From the NCBI GenBank assembly GCA_910583795.1, contig CAJTZQ010000028.1, forward strand, positions 1-46,843: DNA of 46,843 nucleotides, given 5' to 3'. Each line of letters opens with the position of its first letter. Position 1 is the stretch's first letter. A program made the translations under genes and the position numbers. This stretch comes from an uncultured Muribaculaceae bacterium (GTDB lineage: Bacteria; Bacteroidota; Bacteroidia; Bacteroidales; Muribaculaceae). Below are positions 7,033-16,914 of this stretch, piece by piece. Under the pieces are notes generated by a model, which was not told where the DNA came from, did no database searches, and saw only the letters and a list, made by a program, of their open reading frames with translations.

Positions 7033-9840
7033 ATGATACTCAAATATTTACATATCCATAACATAGCTTCAATTGCGGATGCAGAAATAGATTTTAAAGG
7101 AGAAATACTCGGTGACGCTTCAATTTTTTTGATCACAGGGGAAACGGGAGCCGGTAAAAGCACTATCCTTGATGCAATATGTCTTGCCCTTTACGATAAA
7201 ACTCCACGCATGACTTCGGTTGCTAAAGAAGACATCGGAGCGGGACTCGATAACGACGATAAATATTATTTTAATGACAACTCCCAATTCTTGCGCCGTG
7301 GAACAGGCGAAGGCTGGGTAAAACTGAAATTTGACGGGAATGACGGTAAAGAGTATGAGGCTACATGGGCAATACAAAGAAACTACAAGAAACCAGACAG
7401 ACGTTTGCAAAAGCCGACAAGATCGTTGACATCGGAAGACGGGATCTACGCCGAAACAAATAAAAGGGTTATTCCTGACAAAATTATAGAATTAACAGGG
7501 TTGGATTATGACCAATTCTGCAGAACAGTGATGCTTGCACAGGGAGATTTCTCAAAATTTCTTAAAAGTGAAAAAGGGGAGAAGTCTGAAATTCTTGAAA
7601 AACTCACCGGAACAGAAATATATTCAATAATAGGAAGAAAAATTGCCACTCATTATCTTGAAAAGAAAAGAGAATGGGAAGAAATAAAATTCGAGATTAA
7701 AAATATAACACTTCTTACCGAGGAGGAAAAACTTGAAAAGAAACAAAGCATCGACAACCTTAATAAAGAATCATGCGGGATTTCAAAAAATATTGAGGAA
7801 ATCGGGAAAAAAGTGAAATGGTTTCAAGATATTAAAAACCTTAACGTCTTGAAATCTGAATCCTCAGCCAGGCTGGAAAAATTAGAAGCAATTACTAAAT
7901 CGGAATCATATCTCGGAGAAGAAAAGCTTATAAAGGATTATAACCTTTCGGAAGAAGCCCGTCAAATGTATCGTGAAAAAGAGAGTTGCCGGAATCTCCT
8001 TAATGAAAAAGAGATATTATTTGTAAAACTGCAGGAAAATATTGACAACTGTGCCAAAGCAGTTGAAGCAGCGGAATCAGAAGTTAAAAAGATTCAGAAA
8101 GGGATTGAAGAAAAACTTAAATACGAAGAAAAACTGAATCCCACTAAAATTAACGATGAAATGCACAATCTGAGCAAGCGGCTGATATCTGTCGGTGAGG
8201 TAAGTGTAGCATATGTAAATCTGAATAATTCAAAAAGTCGATTGGATGAATTTTCGACAGATTTTAAATCAAAACAAAAAACGGTTGATGAATGTGATGT
8301 GACTATTAAAACACTTTCCGACCCAATAAAAACTGGAGAGAAAAGACTAACCGAAGCTTCATCCGATCTTGCAAAGATTGAATTGGCGACCTCTGAGGCC
8401 GTTAAATCTATAAGAATGTCTGTTAAAGAAGGAGACATGTGTCCGGTGTGTGGTGCTACAATCGAAAAAAGACTTGAAGAATCTCTGTTTTCGTCAATGT
8501 TGCTCACCTTAAGTGAAAAGAAAAAAGTGATAGAACAAGATCTGCTTCAACTTAAATCGAAAGATTATTCTGCAAAGGAATTAAAAAAAGAAACAACCTC
8601 TACACTCAAAGTATTATATGAAAAAATAGAAAAGCAAACTAAAAAGGTCGCCGAGCTATCAAAAGAATTCGAAACCAAGATAAAAGAATGTGGCTACGGT
8701 GATATCCCTTCTTTAGAACTGCCAGAAATAATTCAAAATGAGAAAATGGCTCTCAACAACTCTATTTCAGAATTGCGCAAAACGCAAAAAGAAGCGGAAG
8801 AGTTAAGGCAGAAAATCGCTGAGATGCAAAGATCTTTGAAGAAGGTTATGCTTTCTCTTGAGAAAAAGAAAGAGGAATCCGTGAAATCCATAGTTGCCAT
8901 GTCTGAATGGAAAATAGATAAAAAGAATATCGAAGAGAAATTAAATAGCATTACGGAAATTATAACAAATTTCTTGAACTGCAACAGCAATATAACTGAA
9001 TCCCGGTTAAAGCAACTAAGCGGCACTGACAAGGAATCCATTGACAATATTGAGTGTTCTCATAAAAAGACCATAGAAAATATTAACAGAGAGCTGGGAG
9101 CCTTGACAAATATTTCAAATCAAATTTCAGCACTTGAGCTAAACAGTCCGGAATTTGAGGAATCAGAATCAGAAGAATCTTTGAATGAACGTATCGCGTC
9201 TTTTGCTGAGAGTCTTAACCGGAAACAACGGGAAATAGGGCAGCTGAAGGAGCAACTTGAAAAAGACGAGACTGCAAGAAAATCATTTGAAAAGAAAATT
9301 AAAAAAGAGGAAGAAGCAAGAGAGGAGAAAGAGAAATGGGAAGGTTTATATCGCCTTCTCGGTGACACTGACGGTATCAAATTCAGAAATGTGGCACAGA
9401 GTTTTGTGTTGCATTCATTGCTTGACAACGCCAACATGAATATGAGGAATTTTACCGACAGGTATACCCTGACTTGCAATCCCGGTTCTCTGGCAATCCT
9501 CGTAAAAGATTGCTATCATCCAAGCGAGCCGCAACCGGCAAGTATCCTGTCTGGCGGGGAAAGTTTCATGGCATCCCTTTCGCTTGCACTTTCTCTATCA
9601 AATATGAGATCCGGCGGAGGAGGAGCCGACGTCCTTTTTATAGACGAAGGTTTCGGCACACTTTCTCCGGAATATCTCGGAAACGTGATGGACACACTTG
9701 AGAAGCTTCACCAGATAGGGGGAAGAAAAGTCGGGCTTATAAGTCATGTGCCTGAAATGAAAGAAAGAATCCCTGTCCAGATCAATGTGAACAGGGAATC
9801 GCCAGCATTAAGCCGAGTTTCAATATGTTGCCTTAGATAG
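7033..9840 (+). CDS. sbcC: Exonuclease SbcCD ATPase subunit
   Basis: A 935-residue Rad50/SMC-type ATPase. The N-terminal Walker A is GETGAGKST (from G36, K42). Long coiled coils rich in Glu and Lys run from about residue 200 to 790 and are split by the zinc hook CPVC (C470, C473) that links two molecules. The C-terminal lobe has the ABC signature SGGES (from S840) and Walker B VLFIDE (D871, E872). It works with SbcD on DNA ends and palindromic structures during repair and replication. The gene converges with ligA, leaving only 25 bases between them, and no terminator hairpin was seen in that gap. Confidence 0.95.
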   Translation: MILKYLHIHNIASIADAEIDFKGEILGDASIFLITGETGAGKSTILDAICLALYDKTPRMTSVAKEDIGAGLDNDDKYYFNDNSQFLRRGTGEGWVKLKFDGNDGKEYEATWAIQRNYKKPDRRLQKPTRSLTSEDGIYAETNKRVIPDKIIELTGLDYDQFCRTVMLAQGDFSKFLKSEKGEKSEILEKLTGTEIYSIIGRKIATHYLEKKREWEEIKFEIKNITLLTEEEKLEKKQSIDNLNKESCGISKNIEEIGKKVKWFQDIKNLNVLKSESSARLEKLEAITKSESYLGEEKLIKDYNLSEEARQMYREKESCRNLLNEKEILFVKLQENIDNCAKAVEAAESEVKKIQKGIEEKLKYEEKLNPTKINDEMHNLSKRLISVGEVSVAYVNLNNSKSRLDEFSTDFKSKQKTVDECDVTIKTLSDPIKTGEKRLTEASSDLAKIELATSEAVKSIRMSVKEGDMCPVCGATIEKRLEESLFSSMLLTLSEKKKVIEQDLLQLKSKDYSAKELKKETTSTLKVLYEKIEKQTKKVAELSKEFETKIKECGYGDIPSLELPEIIQNEKMALNNSISELRKTQKEAEELRQKIAEMQRSLKKVMLSLEKKKEESVKSIVAMSEWKIDKKNIEEKLNSITEIITNFLNCNSNITESRLKQLSGTDKESIDNIECSHKKTIENINRELGALTNISNQISALELNSPEFEESESEESLNERIASFAESLNRKQREIGQLKEQLEKDETARKSFEKKIKKEEEAREEKEKWEGLYRLLGDTDGIKFRNVAQSFVLHSLLDNANMNMRNFTDRYTLTCNPGSLAILVKDCYHPSEPQPASILSGGESFMASLSLALSLSNMRSGGGGADVLFIDEGFGTLSPEYLGNVMDTLEKLHQIGGRKVGLISHVPEMKERIPVQINVNRESPALSRVSICCLR

Positions 9841-9865
9841 ATATTTCAAGACATAAACGGCTGAA

Positions 9866-11878
9866 TCATTCGCCAATCATTGAGAGGAATTCATCTTCAG
9901 AAACTAAAGGAATACCCAATTTCTCGCATTTTTCACGTTTTGCAGGTCCCATATTTTCTCCTGCAAGGACAAAAGACGTCTTCTTTGAAATGCTACCCGC
10001 GTTCTTGGCACCCTCCCGCTCAATTATGTCCTTATATTCATCTCTTGAGTGATGTGAAAAAGTACCTGAGATAACAATCGTCTTCCCTTCGAGAGCATTT
10101 CCTGAAGGAGCCATTTTGTCTTCCGACAGTTTCATCTGCACTCCGGCTGCTTTAAGTCTTTCGATATTCCCGGCACATACAGGATCTCTAAGATAGTCAT
10201 ATATACATTTAGCAATGACCGGACCTACATCAGGAATAGCTGTCAATTCGGCTTCCGACATGGAAAGCATATTCTCCATTGACTTGACAGACTTGGCAAG
10301 TCTCTTGGCTGTTGTTTCTCCCACATTAGGAATTGAAAGCGCATACACAACTCTTTCAAAAGGTACACTTTTAGATGCCTCAATACCCTCTATTATGCGT
10401 CTTGCTGTTTTCTCGCCGACTCGATCAAGCTTTTCAAGCTTTTCTTGAGTCAGGTCGTACAGGTCAGCTATGGTTTCCACAAGTCCGCAGTCAAAAAGAA
10501 GCTCTGCGGTTTCCTCTCCGATTCCATCAATGTCCATCATTCTTCTCGCGCAAAAATGCTCGATCTTTCCTGTGATCTGAGGGCGGCATCCATAATGATT
10601 CGGACAGCACCATGCCGCATCTCCATATGTTTTAACCAATGGAGTGCCACATACAGGACATTGTGACACAAATCGAATTGGAGCGGCATTCTCCTGACGC
10701 TTGGAGATCTCGACACCTGTTATCTTAGGGATTATTTCTCCCCCCTTCTCTACATATAGCCAATCGCCTTCATGAATGTCGAGTTCGCGGATTATATCGT
10801 CATTATGAAGAGACGCCCTCTTCACGATAGTCCCGGAAAGCAATACCGGTTCAAGATTGGCAACAGGAGTGACAATGCCCATTCTTCCTGTCTCAAACGA
10901 TACGAATCTGAGTTGTGTGCAAGCATTTTCAGGGTTAAACTTAAATGCGATCGCCCAGCGTGGAGATTTAGCGGTGAAACCGAGATTCAATTGCTGTCTT
11001 AAAGAGTTTATCTTAAACACAAGTCCATCAGTTGCCACGGGCAATTCCTTCCTGTGTTCGTCCCAATAATTTATAAAATTATTGACATCTTCAAGCGAAT
11101 TCAATAACTCCATATTTCGGGAAACCTTAAATCCCCAACCTCGTGCCGCCTCCATGTTCTCATAATGATTGTCGTATGGAAGATTATCGCTAAGCAAATA
11201 ATAAAACCTTGCATCAAGATGGCGTTTTGCCACCTCTCGAGAATCCTGCATCTTCAGAGTGCCAGATGCTGCATTTCTCGGATTGGCAAATAATGGTTCT
11301 TCATTATAGGCTCTTTCAGCATTTATTTTTTCAAACACTTCCCATGGCATCAATATTTCACCACGTATCTCGAATTCATCAGGCCAGTCGCCGGGTTGTA
11401 GCCTTAAAGGGATACTTCTGATTGTCTTTACATTTGCCGTCACATCGTCACCTTGTGTTCCATCGCCACGTGTCACAGCTCGCACCAACATACCGTTTTT
11501 ATATGTGATAGAAATCGAGGTGCCATCAAATTTCAATTCTCCCACAATGTTAAACTTTTCTCCCTGAAGAGCTTTTCTTAATCTTTCAAACCAATCATCG
11601 ACTTCCTGAATGGAATAGGAATTAGAAAGCGACATCATGGGGCGTGCGTGAACCACATGTTCAAAACCCTTTGTAAGATCTGACCCCACACGTTGTGTCG
11701 GGGAGAGGGGATCGGAAAATTCAGGAAACTCTTTTTCTAACTTTTCGAGCTCCTTCATCATCATGTCAAACTCTTTGTCTGAAATTTCAGGCGAGTTCAG
11801 AACATAATAATTGTGATTATGCCTATGCAGATTTTCTCTTAATAGGTCAATTTTAGATTTAGCGCTTATGGGGTTCAT
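9866..11878 (-). CDS. ligA: NAD-dependent DNA ligase
   Basis: A 670-residue protein with the full LigA architecture. The adenylation domain carries the active-site lysine in ELKFDG (K116), and an NAD-binding domain Ia precedes it. An OB fold, then a four-cysteine zinc finger (CPVCGTPL ... CCPNHYGC, about residues 406-430), helix-hairpin-helix repeats (MDIDGIGEET, LDRVGEKTA, IPNVGETTA, IPDVGP) and a C-terminal BRCT domain (about 590-670) follow. It seals nicks in replication and repair. It is the last gene of a long minus-strand run and starts 11 bases after the EamA transporter gene ends. Confidence 0.97.
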   Translation of the reverse strand: MNPISAKSKIDLLRENLHRHNHNYYVLNSPEISDKEFDMMMKELEKLEKEFPEFSDPLSPTQRVGSDLTKGFEHVVHARPMMSLSNSYSIQEVDDWFERLRKALQGEKFNIVGELKFDGTSISITYKNGMLVRAVTRGDGTQGDDVTANVKTIRSIPLRLQPGDWPDEFEIRGEILMPWEVFEKINAERAYNEEPLFANPRNAASGTLKMQDSREVAKRHLDARFYYLLSDNLPYDNHYENMEAARGWGFKVSRNMELLNSLEDVNNFINYWDEHRKELPVATDGLVFKINSLRQQLNLGFTAKSPRWAIAFKFNPENACTQLRFVSFETGRMGIVTPVANLEPVLLSGTIVKRASLHNDDIIRELDIHEGDWLYVEKGGEIIPKITGVEISKRQENAAPIRFVSQCPVCGTPLVKTYGDAAWCCPNHYGCRPQITGKIEHFCARRMMDIDGIGEETAELLFDCGLVETIADLYDLTQEKLEKLDRVGEKTARRIIEGIEASKSVPFERVVYALSIPNVGETTAKRLAKSVKSMENMLSMSEAELTAIPDVGPVIAKCIYDYLRDPVCAGNIERLKAAGVQMKLSEDKMAPSGNALEGKTIVISGTFSHHSRDEYKDIIEREGAKNAGSISKKTSFVLAGENMGPAKREKCEKLGIPLVSEDEFLSMIGE

Positions 11879-11889
11879 GATTATAATAC

Positions 11890-12816
11890 TTATCGCTTTC
11901 GCGGGAATAATTTTTTTATATTTGTGATTTGCTTTGCAAAATTCCCTCCGGCAACAACAATAGAGACGGCAAGAAGAATAAGGATAATTCCTAAGGCTAT
12001 TCTCGGAGTCAATACCTCTCCAAACATAGTCACACCTATTACAACAGCTGTTAACGGCTCAAGGGCACCGAGTATTGCAGTAGGTGTGGGTCCTATCAGC
12101 TGAATCGCCGAAGTAGTGCATAGGAATGAGACTGCAGTCGGAAGTATTGCAATTCCCAGAAGATTAACCCAAGACATTATACTTTTTGGAGTAACCATAG
12201 TGTCGCTCAAAATTATTTTGCAGGCGAAAACAAAAACACCAAATAAAAGAACATAAAAAATGACTTTTAAAGTCGGCATATTCCTCAGTTTAGTCTGATT
12301 GACTCCTACGATATACAACGCGTATGTGAGTGACGACACCATGACCAATATAGTGCCAAAAAGACTGATTGTTTTTCCATCGGAACTTCTATAAAGCAAT
12401 GCAATTCCTCCAAGTGCCATAGCAATACATAATCCGGTGCTGATAGTAAACTTTTCCTTAAATCCGATAGCCATTATCATTGCTACCATTATTGGATAAA
12501 CAAAAAGAATCGTAGATGCAATTCCAGCATCCATATAGGTATAGCTGATGAATAGCGACAGGGATGAAACGGCGACAAGGATTCCCATCACAAACAGCTG
12601 TAATGTCTGCGTAGGAGTAACTTTAAATTCACTTTTCCCTCTTCTAAACAGAAGCATCAGTCCCATGATCGGAACTGCAAGAAGATATCTGAAAAATAAT
12701 ACGGAATCAGGATTCATCCCTTCTTCATATAAAGGGAGAGCAAAGAGAGGGTTCGTGCCGTAACTGGCAGCCGCGATGGCTCCGATAAAGAATCCTTTTG
12801 TTTTATTACTCAACAT
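11890..12816 (-). CDS. EamA/DMT-family transporter
   Basis: A 308-residue membrane protein with about ten hydrophobic segments and the internal duplication of the drug/metabolite transporter family. The second half has the typical EamA ending (LGALEPLTAVVIGVTMFGE, then LGIILILLAVSIVVAGG), and the first half opens with AAASYGTNPLFALPLY. The substrate is unknown; relatives export amino acids or other metabolites. The basic tail FPRKR fits the inside-positive rule. It lies 28 bases downstream of truA and 11 upstream of ligA in a co-directional run. Confidence 0.85.
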   Translation of the reverse strand: MLSNKTKGFFIGAIAAASYGTNPLFALPLYEEGMNPDSVLFFRYLLAVPIMGLMLLFRRGKSEFKVTPTQTLQLFVMGILVAVSSLSLFISYTYMDAGIASTILFVYPIMVAMIMAIGFKEKFTISTGLCIAMALGGIALLYRSSDGKTISLFGTILVMVSSLTYALYIVGVNQTKLRNMPTLKVIFYVLLFGVFVFACKIILSDTMVTPKSIMSWVNLLGIAILPTAVSFLCTTSAIQLIGPTPTAILGALEPLTAVVIGVTMFGEVLTPRIALGIILILLAVSIVVAGGNFAKQITNIKKLFPRKR

Positions 12817-12844
12817 ACAAATCTTTATATTAAATAATTTGCCA

Positions 12845-13615
12845 TTAAAGATAGGGATACTTCACACTCCATAGAAACAATGCCTCAGCAGGCATCGACA
12901 CTCCTGCCGAGCATCTGTCTTTTTTGGCTATTATATCCTTGAATTGTTCTACAGAAATCTTTCCCTTGCCAACTTCCACCAACGTTCCGACGACTGCCCT
13001 GACCATGTTACGTAGGAACCGGTCTGCAGAAATGTTGAAAACTATTCCTTCATCAAATAAGCCGGGCATTACCATGTCTGATTTGTCGACTTTTTCCCAT
13101 CTTGCATATCTGACATCACAGATATTTGTTTTTGCATCAGAATGCAATTTTGCAAAAGATGTGAAATCTGAAGTTTCAGTCAAAATAAAAGCAGCCTCAT
13201 TCATCTTGTCAATATCCAATAGAGTAGGGGAATGCCAAGAGAAAGGATAGACAAAGGGAGATTTATGGAAAGTAACAAAATATTTATACGTTCTTTCTAT
13301 CGCATCAAAACGTGCGTGAGCATCATCCGGCACGTGGACAATGTCATCAATCGCAATATCTCTTCCAACAAGGCGATTAAGGGATAGAATCAACTTTCCT
13401 CTATCTTTTATACATTCCGGAAGATCAAAATGAGCATACATTTCCCTTGCATGCACACCTGCATCTGTTCTTCCGGCACCAACAATTGAAATCGGGAGGC
13501 GCGTCACAATTGACAACGCCTCCTCAATTTTCTGTTGAACACCAACCGCATTGGGTTGAGATTGCCAACCATGAAACTTTTCGCCATTATACGACAGTTT
13601 CAGGAAATATCTCAT
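12845..13615 (-). CDS. truA: tRNA pseudouridine(38-40) synthase
   Basis: A 256-residue enzyme that converts uridines 38-40 in the anticodon stem-loop of tRNAs to pseudouridine. The catalytic aspartate is D51 in GAGRTDAGVHA, the TruA signature. The N-terminus RYFLKLSYNGEKFHGWQSQP and the C-terminal SADRFLRNMVRAVVGTLVEVG are also characteristic. Length is normal. It sits 14 bases downstream of speA. Confidence 0.96.
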   Translation of the reverse strand: MRYFLKLSYNGEKFHGWQSQPNAVGVQQKIEEALSIVTRLPISIVGAGRTDAGVHAREMYAHFDLPECIKDRGKLILSLNRLVGRDIAIDDIVHVPDDAHARFDAIERTYKYFVTFHKSPFVYPFSWHSPTLLDIDKMNEAAFILTETSDFTSFAKLHSDAKTNICDVRYARWEKVDKSDMVMPGLFDEGIVFNISADRFLRNMVRAVVGTLVEVGKGKISVEQFKDIIAKKDRCSAGVSMPAEALFLWSVKYPYL

Positions 13616-13629
13616 ACTTATAAAATTGG

Positions 13630-15528
13630 TTAATCTCGTTCGAGATATGTTATTCCATACAAACCGGATTTGTAGTTATTGAGGAACTGACGTCCTTCCT
13701 CCGGAGTGATCACACCTTGTTTCATTGATTTAGACACCCAAGCCTCAAGATTCCTTACTAATTTTTTGGGATTATATTCCACATAATCAAGGACATCAGC
13801 CACAGGTTCGCCATCAATTATCTGTTCGATGGAATATCCTTCGTCGTTAACAGTGATATGGACAGCACTCGTATCTCCGAAAAGATTATGAAGGTCTCCG
13901 AGAATTTCCTGATATGCTCCAACGAGAAAGACGCCTATATAATAATGATCATTTTGTTTCAAAGGATGCACCGGTAAAGAATATGACATCCCTTGAGGAG
14001 AAACAAAACGGTTTATTTTGCCATCAGAATCGCATGTGATATCTTGGATCGTGCATCGGCGTGTAGGCTTCTCATCAAGCCGTGAGATTGGAATGATAGG
14101 GAAAACCTGATCTATCGCCCAGGAATCCGGAAGGCTCTGGAACAATGAAAAATTGCAGAAATATTTTTCAGGCAGCATTTTGTCAACCTTTTTCAATTCT
14201 TCAGGCGGATGCTTCATAGAACGGGTCAAATCATTGACGTCACGCGCAACTGACCAGAATAATTTTTCAATTTGTGCCCTTGTGCGAAGATCAAGCAACC
14301 CAAGACTAAACAATTCAAGAGCCTCCTCCCTTATTTGAAGCGCATCATGCCAATCCTCAAACATCGTAGTGGGGTTGATTCTGTCCCAAATATTATAGAG
14401 CTCTTTAGTCAACTCATGAGCATTATCCTCTATTTCTTCGTTGTCATTCCATATGGGAAGCTGCGTCGTTTCCAAAACCTCAATTATCAATACCGAATGA
14501 TGAGCTGTCAGTGAGCGACCACTTTCTGTAATGATATTAGGTTGCCGTAGACCATTTTTTACACAGACATCAACCAGTGCGGAAACAGAGTCATTGACAT
14601 ATTCCTGAATTGAGTAGTTCATTGAATTTTCTCCAAAAGAGGAGCGTGTGCCATCGTAGTCCACACCAAGTCCGCCACCAATATCTACGAAATCGATATT
14701 GAATCCCAATTTAGTAAGCTGCACATAAAATTGCATCGCTTCCCTAAGAGCGTTCTTGATCCTTCTGATTTTAGTGATCTGGCTCCCTATGTGAAAATGA
14801 ATCAACTTTAGAGAATCCATCATATTATTCCTCTCAAGGAAAGAGAGAGCATCAAGAAGTTCTGATGAATTTAGTCCGAATTTACTTACATCTCCTCCTG
14901 ATTCTTCCCATTTCCCACTTCCGGATGAGGATAATTTAATCCTCATACCGATATTGGGAGTGATATTAAGACGTTTTGCCACGTCTGCAATCAGTTTGAG
15001 TTCATTGAGTTTTTCTACGACAAGATATACCCTGCGTCCCATCTTCTGAGCAAGGAGTGCCAACTCAACATAATCTTCATCTTTATATCCGTTGCAGACA
15101 ATTAATGAATTAGAATGAGTATTGACAGCAAGAACCGCATGCAACTCGGGTTTGGAACCGGCTTCAAGACCAATATTATATTTATTACCATGGCTGACGA
15201 TTTCTTCAACCACCTGGCACATTTGATTGACCTTGATAGGGTAGACTATATAATTTTGTCCCTCATAATGATAATCTTCAGCTGCTTTTTTGAAGCAGGA
15301 AGATATCTTCTGTATTCTATTGTCAAGAATATCGGGAAAACGCAAAAGCATGGGAGCTGACACATCACGGATACGCAATTCGTCAATGACATCTTTCAAA
15401 TCGACAGGTGCACAATCTTCCCGAGGTGTGACCTGCACATGACCTTTCTCATTAATCGAGAAATACTTAAGCCCCCATCCACTGATATTGTAGATTTCAG
15501 CTGAATCTTCAATACGCCATTTTCTCAT
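13630..15528 (-). CDS. speA: Biosynthetic arginine decarboxylase
   Basis: A 632-residue PLP enzyme that decarboxylates arginine to agmatine, the first step of the plant/bacterial route to putrescine and spermidine. The PLP lysine is K99 in NYIVYPIKVNQ. Other family marks are HFHIGSQI, DIGGGLGVDYDG (PLP phosphate loop) and the C-terminal ITVNDEGYSIEQ region. Length equals that of E. coli-type SpeA. Its neighbours ArgR and an ArgC-like protein also concern arginine, though the ssb gene lies between. Agmatinase or agmatine deiminase is not in the window. Confidence 0.95.
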   Translation of the reverse strand: MRKWRIEDSAEIYNISGWGLKYFSINEKGHVQVTPREDCAPVDLKDVIDELRIRDVSAPMLLRFPDILDNRIQKISSCFKKAAEDYHYEGQNYIVYPIKVNQMCQVVEEIVSHGNKYNIGLEAGSKPELHAVLAVNTHSNSLIVCNGYKDEDYVELALLAQKMGRRVYLVVEKLNELKLIADVAKRLNITPNIGMRIKLSSSGSGKWEESGGDVSKFGLNSSELLDALSFLERNNMMDSLKLIHFHIGSQITKIRRIKNALREAMQFYVQLTKLGFNIDFVDIGGGLGVDYDGTRSSFGENSMNYSIQEYVNDSVSALVDVCVKNGLRQPNIITESGRSLTAHHSVLIIEVLETTQLPIWNDNEEIEDNAHELTKELYNIWDRINPTTMFEDWHDALQIREEALELFSLGLLDLRTRAQIEKLFWSVARDVNDLTRSMKHPPEELKKVDKMLPEKYFCNFSLFQSLPDSWAIDQVFPIIPISRLDEKPTRRCTIQDITCDSDGKINRFVSPQGMSYSLPVHPLKQNDHYYIGVFLVGAYQEILGDLHNLFGDTSAVHITVNDEGYSIEQIIDGEPVADVLDYVEYNPKKLVRNLEAWVSKSMKQGVITPEEGRQFLNNYKSGLYGITYLERD

Positions 15529-15579
15529 CTCTGACTATTATGATATGTTTATAGGTTAATAACAATTTACAAGAGAAAT

Positions 15580-15903
15580 TTATGACCGTCTTCCAAGAAT
15601 TTCAAATTTCTCAACGATTATTTCTGTCCTTCTACGCGTGATTTTCATTCGGTCTTCATATTCTCTGCTTCGAAGATAGCCTTCCACATACAATTGAGTG
15701 CCCTTTCTCACATATCTTTCAACCAGAGAAGCATTCTGTCCGCCAAAGACAAGATAATGCCATTCTGTCACTTCAGTACGTGCAGCCCCGCGGACATCAT
15801 TTGTAGCAAGAGAGACGTATGCAACAGCCCTGTCCTTATCAGGATAACGCATTTCCGGATCATTCCCGACATGACCAAGCAATATTACTTTATTAACCGA
15901 CAT
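15580..15903 (-). CDS. ssb: Short single-stranded DNA-binding protein
   Basis: A 107-residue OB-fold protein starting MSVNKVILLGHVGNDPEMRY, the standard SSB N-terminus, with the TEWHYLVFGGQNASLVERYVRKG and LYVEGYLRSREYED core motifs. It ends right after the OB fold in EILGRRS. The disordered linker and acidic tip (typically DDxPF) that replicative SSBs use to recruit partners are absent. Many Bacteroidetes carry a second short SSB, so this is probably not the main replicative copy (inference). Confidence 0.9.
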   Translation of the reverse strand: MSVNKVILLGHVGNDPEMRYPDKDRAVAYVSLATNDVRGAARTEVTEWHYLVFGGQNASLVERYVRKGTQLYVEGYLRSREYEDRMKITRRRTEIIVEKFEILGRRS

Positions 15904-15942
15904 TACATTATACGTTAAGAAAGAAATAATAGTAAATCAATT

Positions 15943-16905
15943 TTATGCAAACCAAGATGTCTGCCTTGAAGATGCTTCTCTATAATCGCCAAATCTTGAT
16001 GTCTTAAGATTTAAGCCAACTTTTTCATGTAGAGCAAAAAGCAGATTCATGGCATGTAATGCATCTCCTGCGCCTCCCCGCATGTGACAGTCACCCACTA
16101 TCTCAATTTCAATGAGTCCTGCTCCAGGTTTACAGAAAGACACAATACATTTCTGTGTGCCTTCAACTTCTTCCCCTCCTACCTTAGAAAGAGAGGTGAA
16201 CGCAAAACTGTGGTCATCATATATAGAATTAAATATACGATCTATCTCTGCAATAGCGAGGGGACATACCATAGTAGCTATAACTTTCATCGTCCTTCCG
16301 CTTCCTTCAGGAATTATTCTCATATTGATATTCCCTTCAAAACTATTTTGAGCGTGTTTCAGTTGACGGATAATCTCTTCAGAAACCTTTTTCGGTTCGA
16401 TTAGTTTAGCAACACCTTCAGGAACCACAACTGTCAAAGATATTTCAGAAGGGAGAAGAAGATTCGTAGCCAAAGGATGAAGAGCGATCAAAGCAAGAGA
16501 AGCTATCGGAGTCGGAACAATCGCCATCCTGGCACCTCTAACCAACGGTTTGCGATTAATTTCAGAAAGACCATATTCCATTTCCATTGTAGACCAATCG
16601 TCAAACCTGCCCGGAGAAAGATCTATCACACGTAATTGCTCCATTTCAAGAGCTTTCTCAATGACGTTTCGTCCCGTCTGTGAATCATCAGCAATAAATA
16701 TCACGTCTAATTTAGAAAGGTCTAAACGATCCGTGAAATTCATTATTCTTTCACCGATAAAACCATGATGACAAGAAGACACCTGACGTCCTGAAAGAGA
16801 AGGGGAAAAGAGAGTCTCAACTTCCACTTCAGGATGATTAAGCAGAAGTCTCAACAATTCACCGGCATCCGGTTTATCAGCACCAATAATACCAATTTTA
16901 ATCAT
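15943..16905 (-). CDS. ArgC-like protein lacking catalytic residues
   Basis: A 320-residue protein that follows N-acetyl-gamma-glutamyl-phosphate reductase (ArgC) along its length: MIKIGIIGA...AGELLRLLLNHPEVEVE at the start and GGAGDALHAMNLLFALHEKVGL at the end. The active site is gone. The catalytic Cys motif, normally NPGC, reads VPTP (P133 at the Cys position), and the stretch that should carry the catalytic His is shortened to EGVAKLIEPKKVSEEI. The NADP-binding glycine loop (normally GGAGYTG) reads GADKPDAG. The frame is intact, so it is more likely a maintained pseudoenzyme than decay. It follows argR by 9 bases, the position arginine-synthesis genes often hold. Reductase activity is not expected. 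Confidence 0.8.
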   Translation of the reverse strand: MIKIGIIGADKPDAGELLRLLLNHPEVEVETLFSPSLSGRQVSSCHHGFIGERIMNFTDRLDLSKLDVIFIADDSQTGRNVIEKALEMEQLRVIDLSPGRFDDWSTMEMEYGLSEINRKPLVRGARMAIVPTPIASLALIALHPLATNLLLPSEISLTVVVPEGVAKLIEPKKVSEEIIRQLKHAQNSFEGNINMRIIPEGSGRTMKVIATMVCPLAIAEIDRIFNSIYDDHSFAFTSLSKVGGEEVEGTQKCIVSFCKPGAGLIEIEIVGDCHMRGGAGDALHAMNLLFALHEKVGLNLKTSRFGDYREASSRQTSWFA

Positions 16906-16914
16906 GATCTTATC

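Noticed and set aside
8094..9479. Minus-strand Ser/Phe-rich frames inside sbcC
   Set aside because: They are the antisense of Glu/Lys-rich coiled coil, a common artefact.
15943..16905. Calling this gene argC
   Set aside because: The catalytic Cys and His and the NADP loop are missing, so naming it as the enzyme would mislead.
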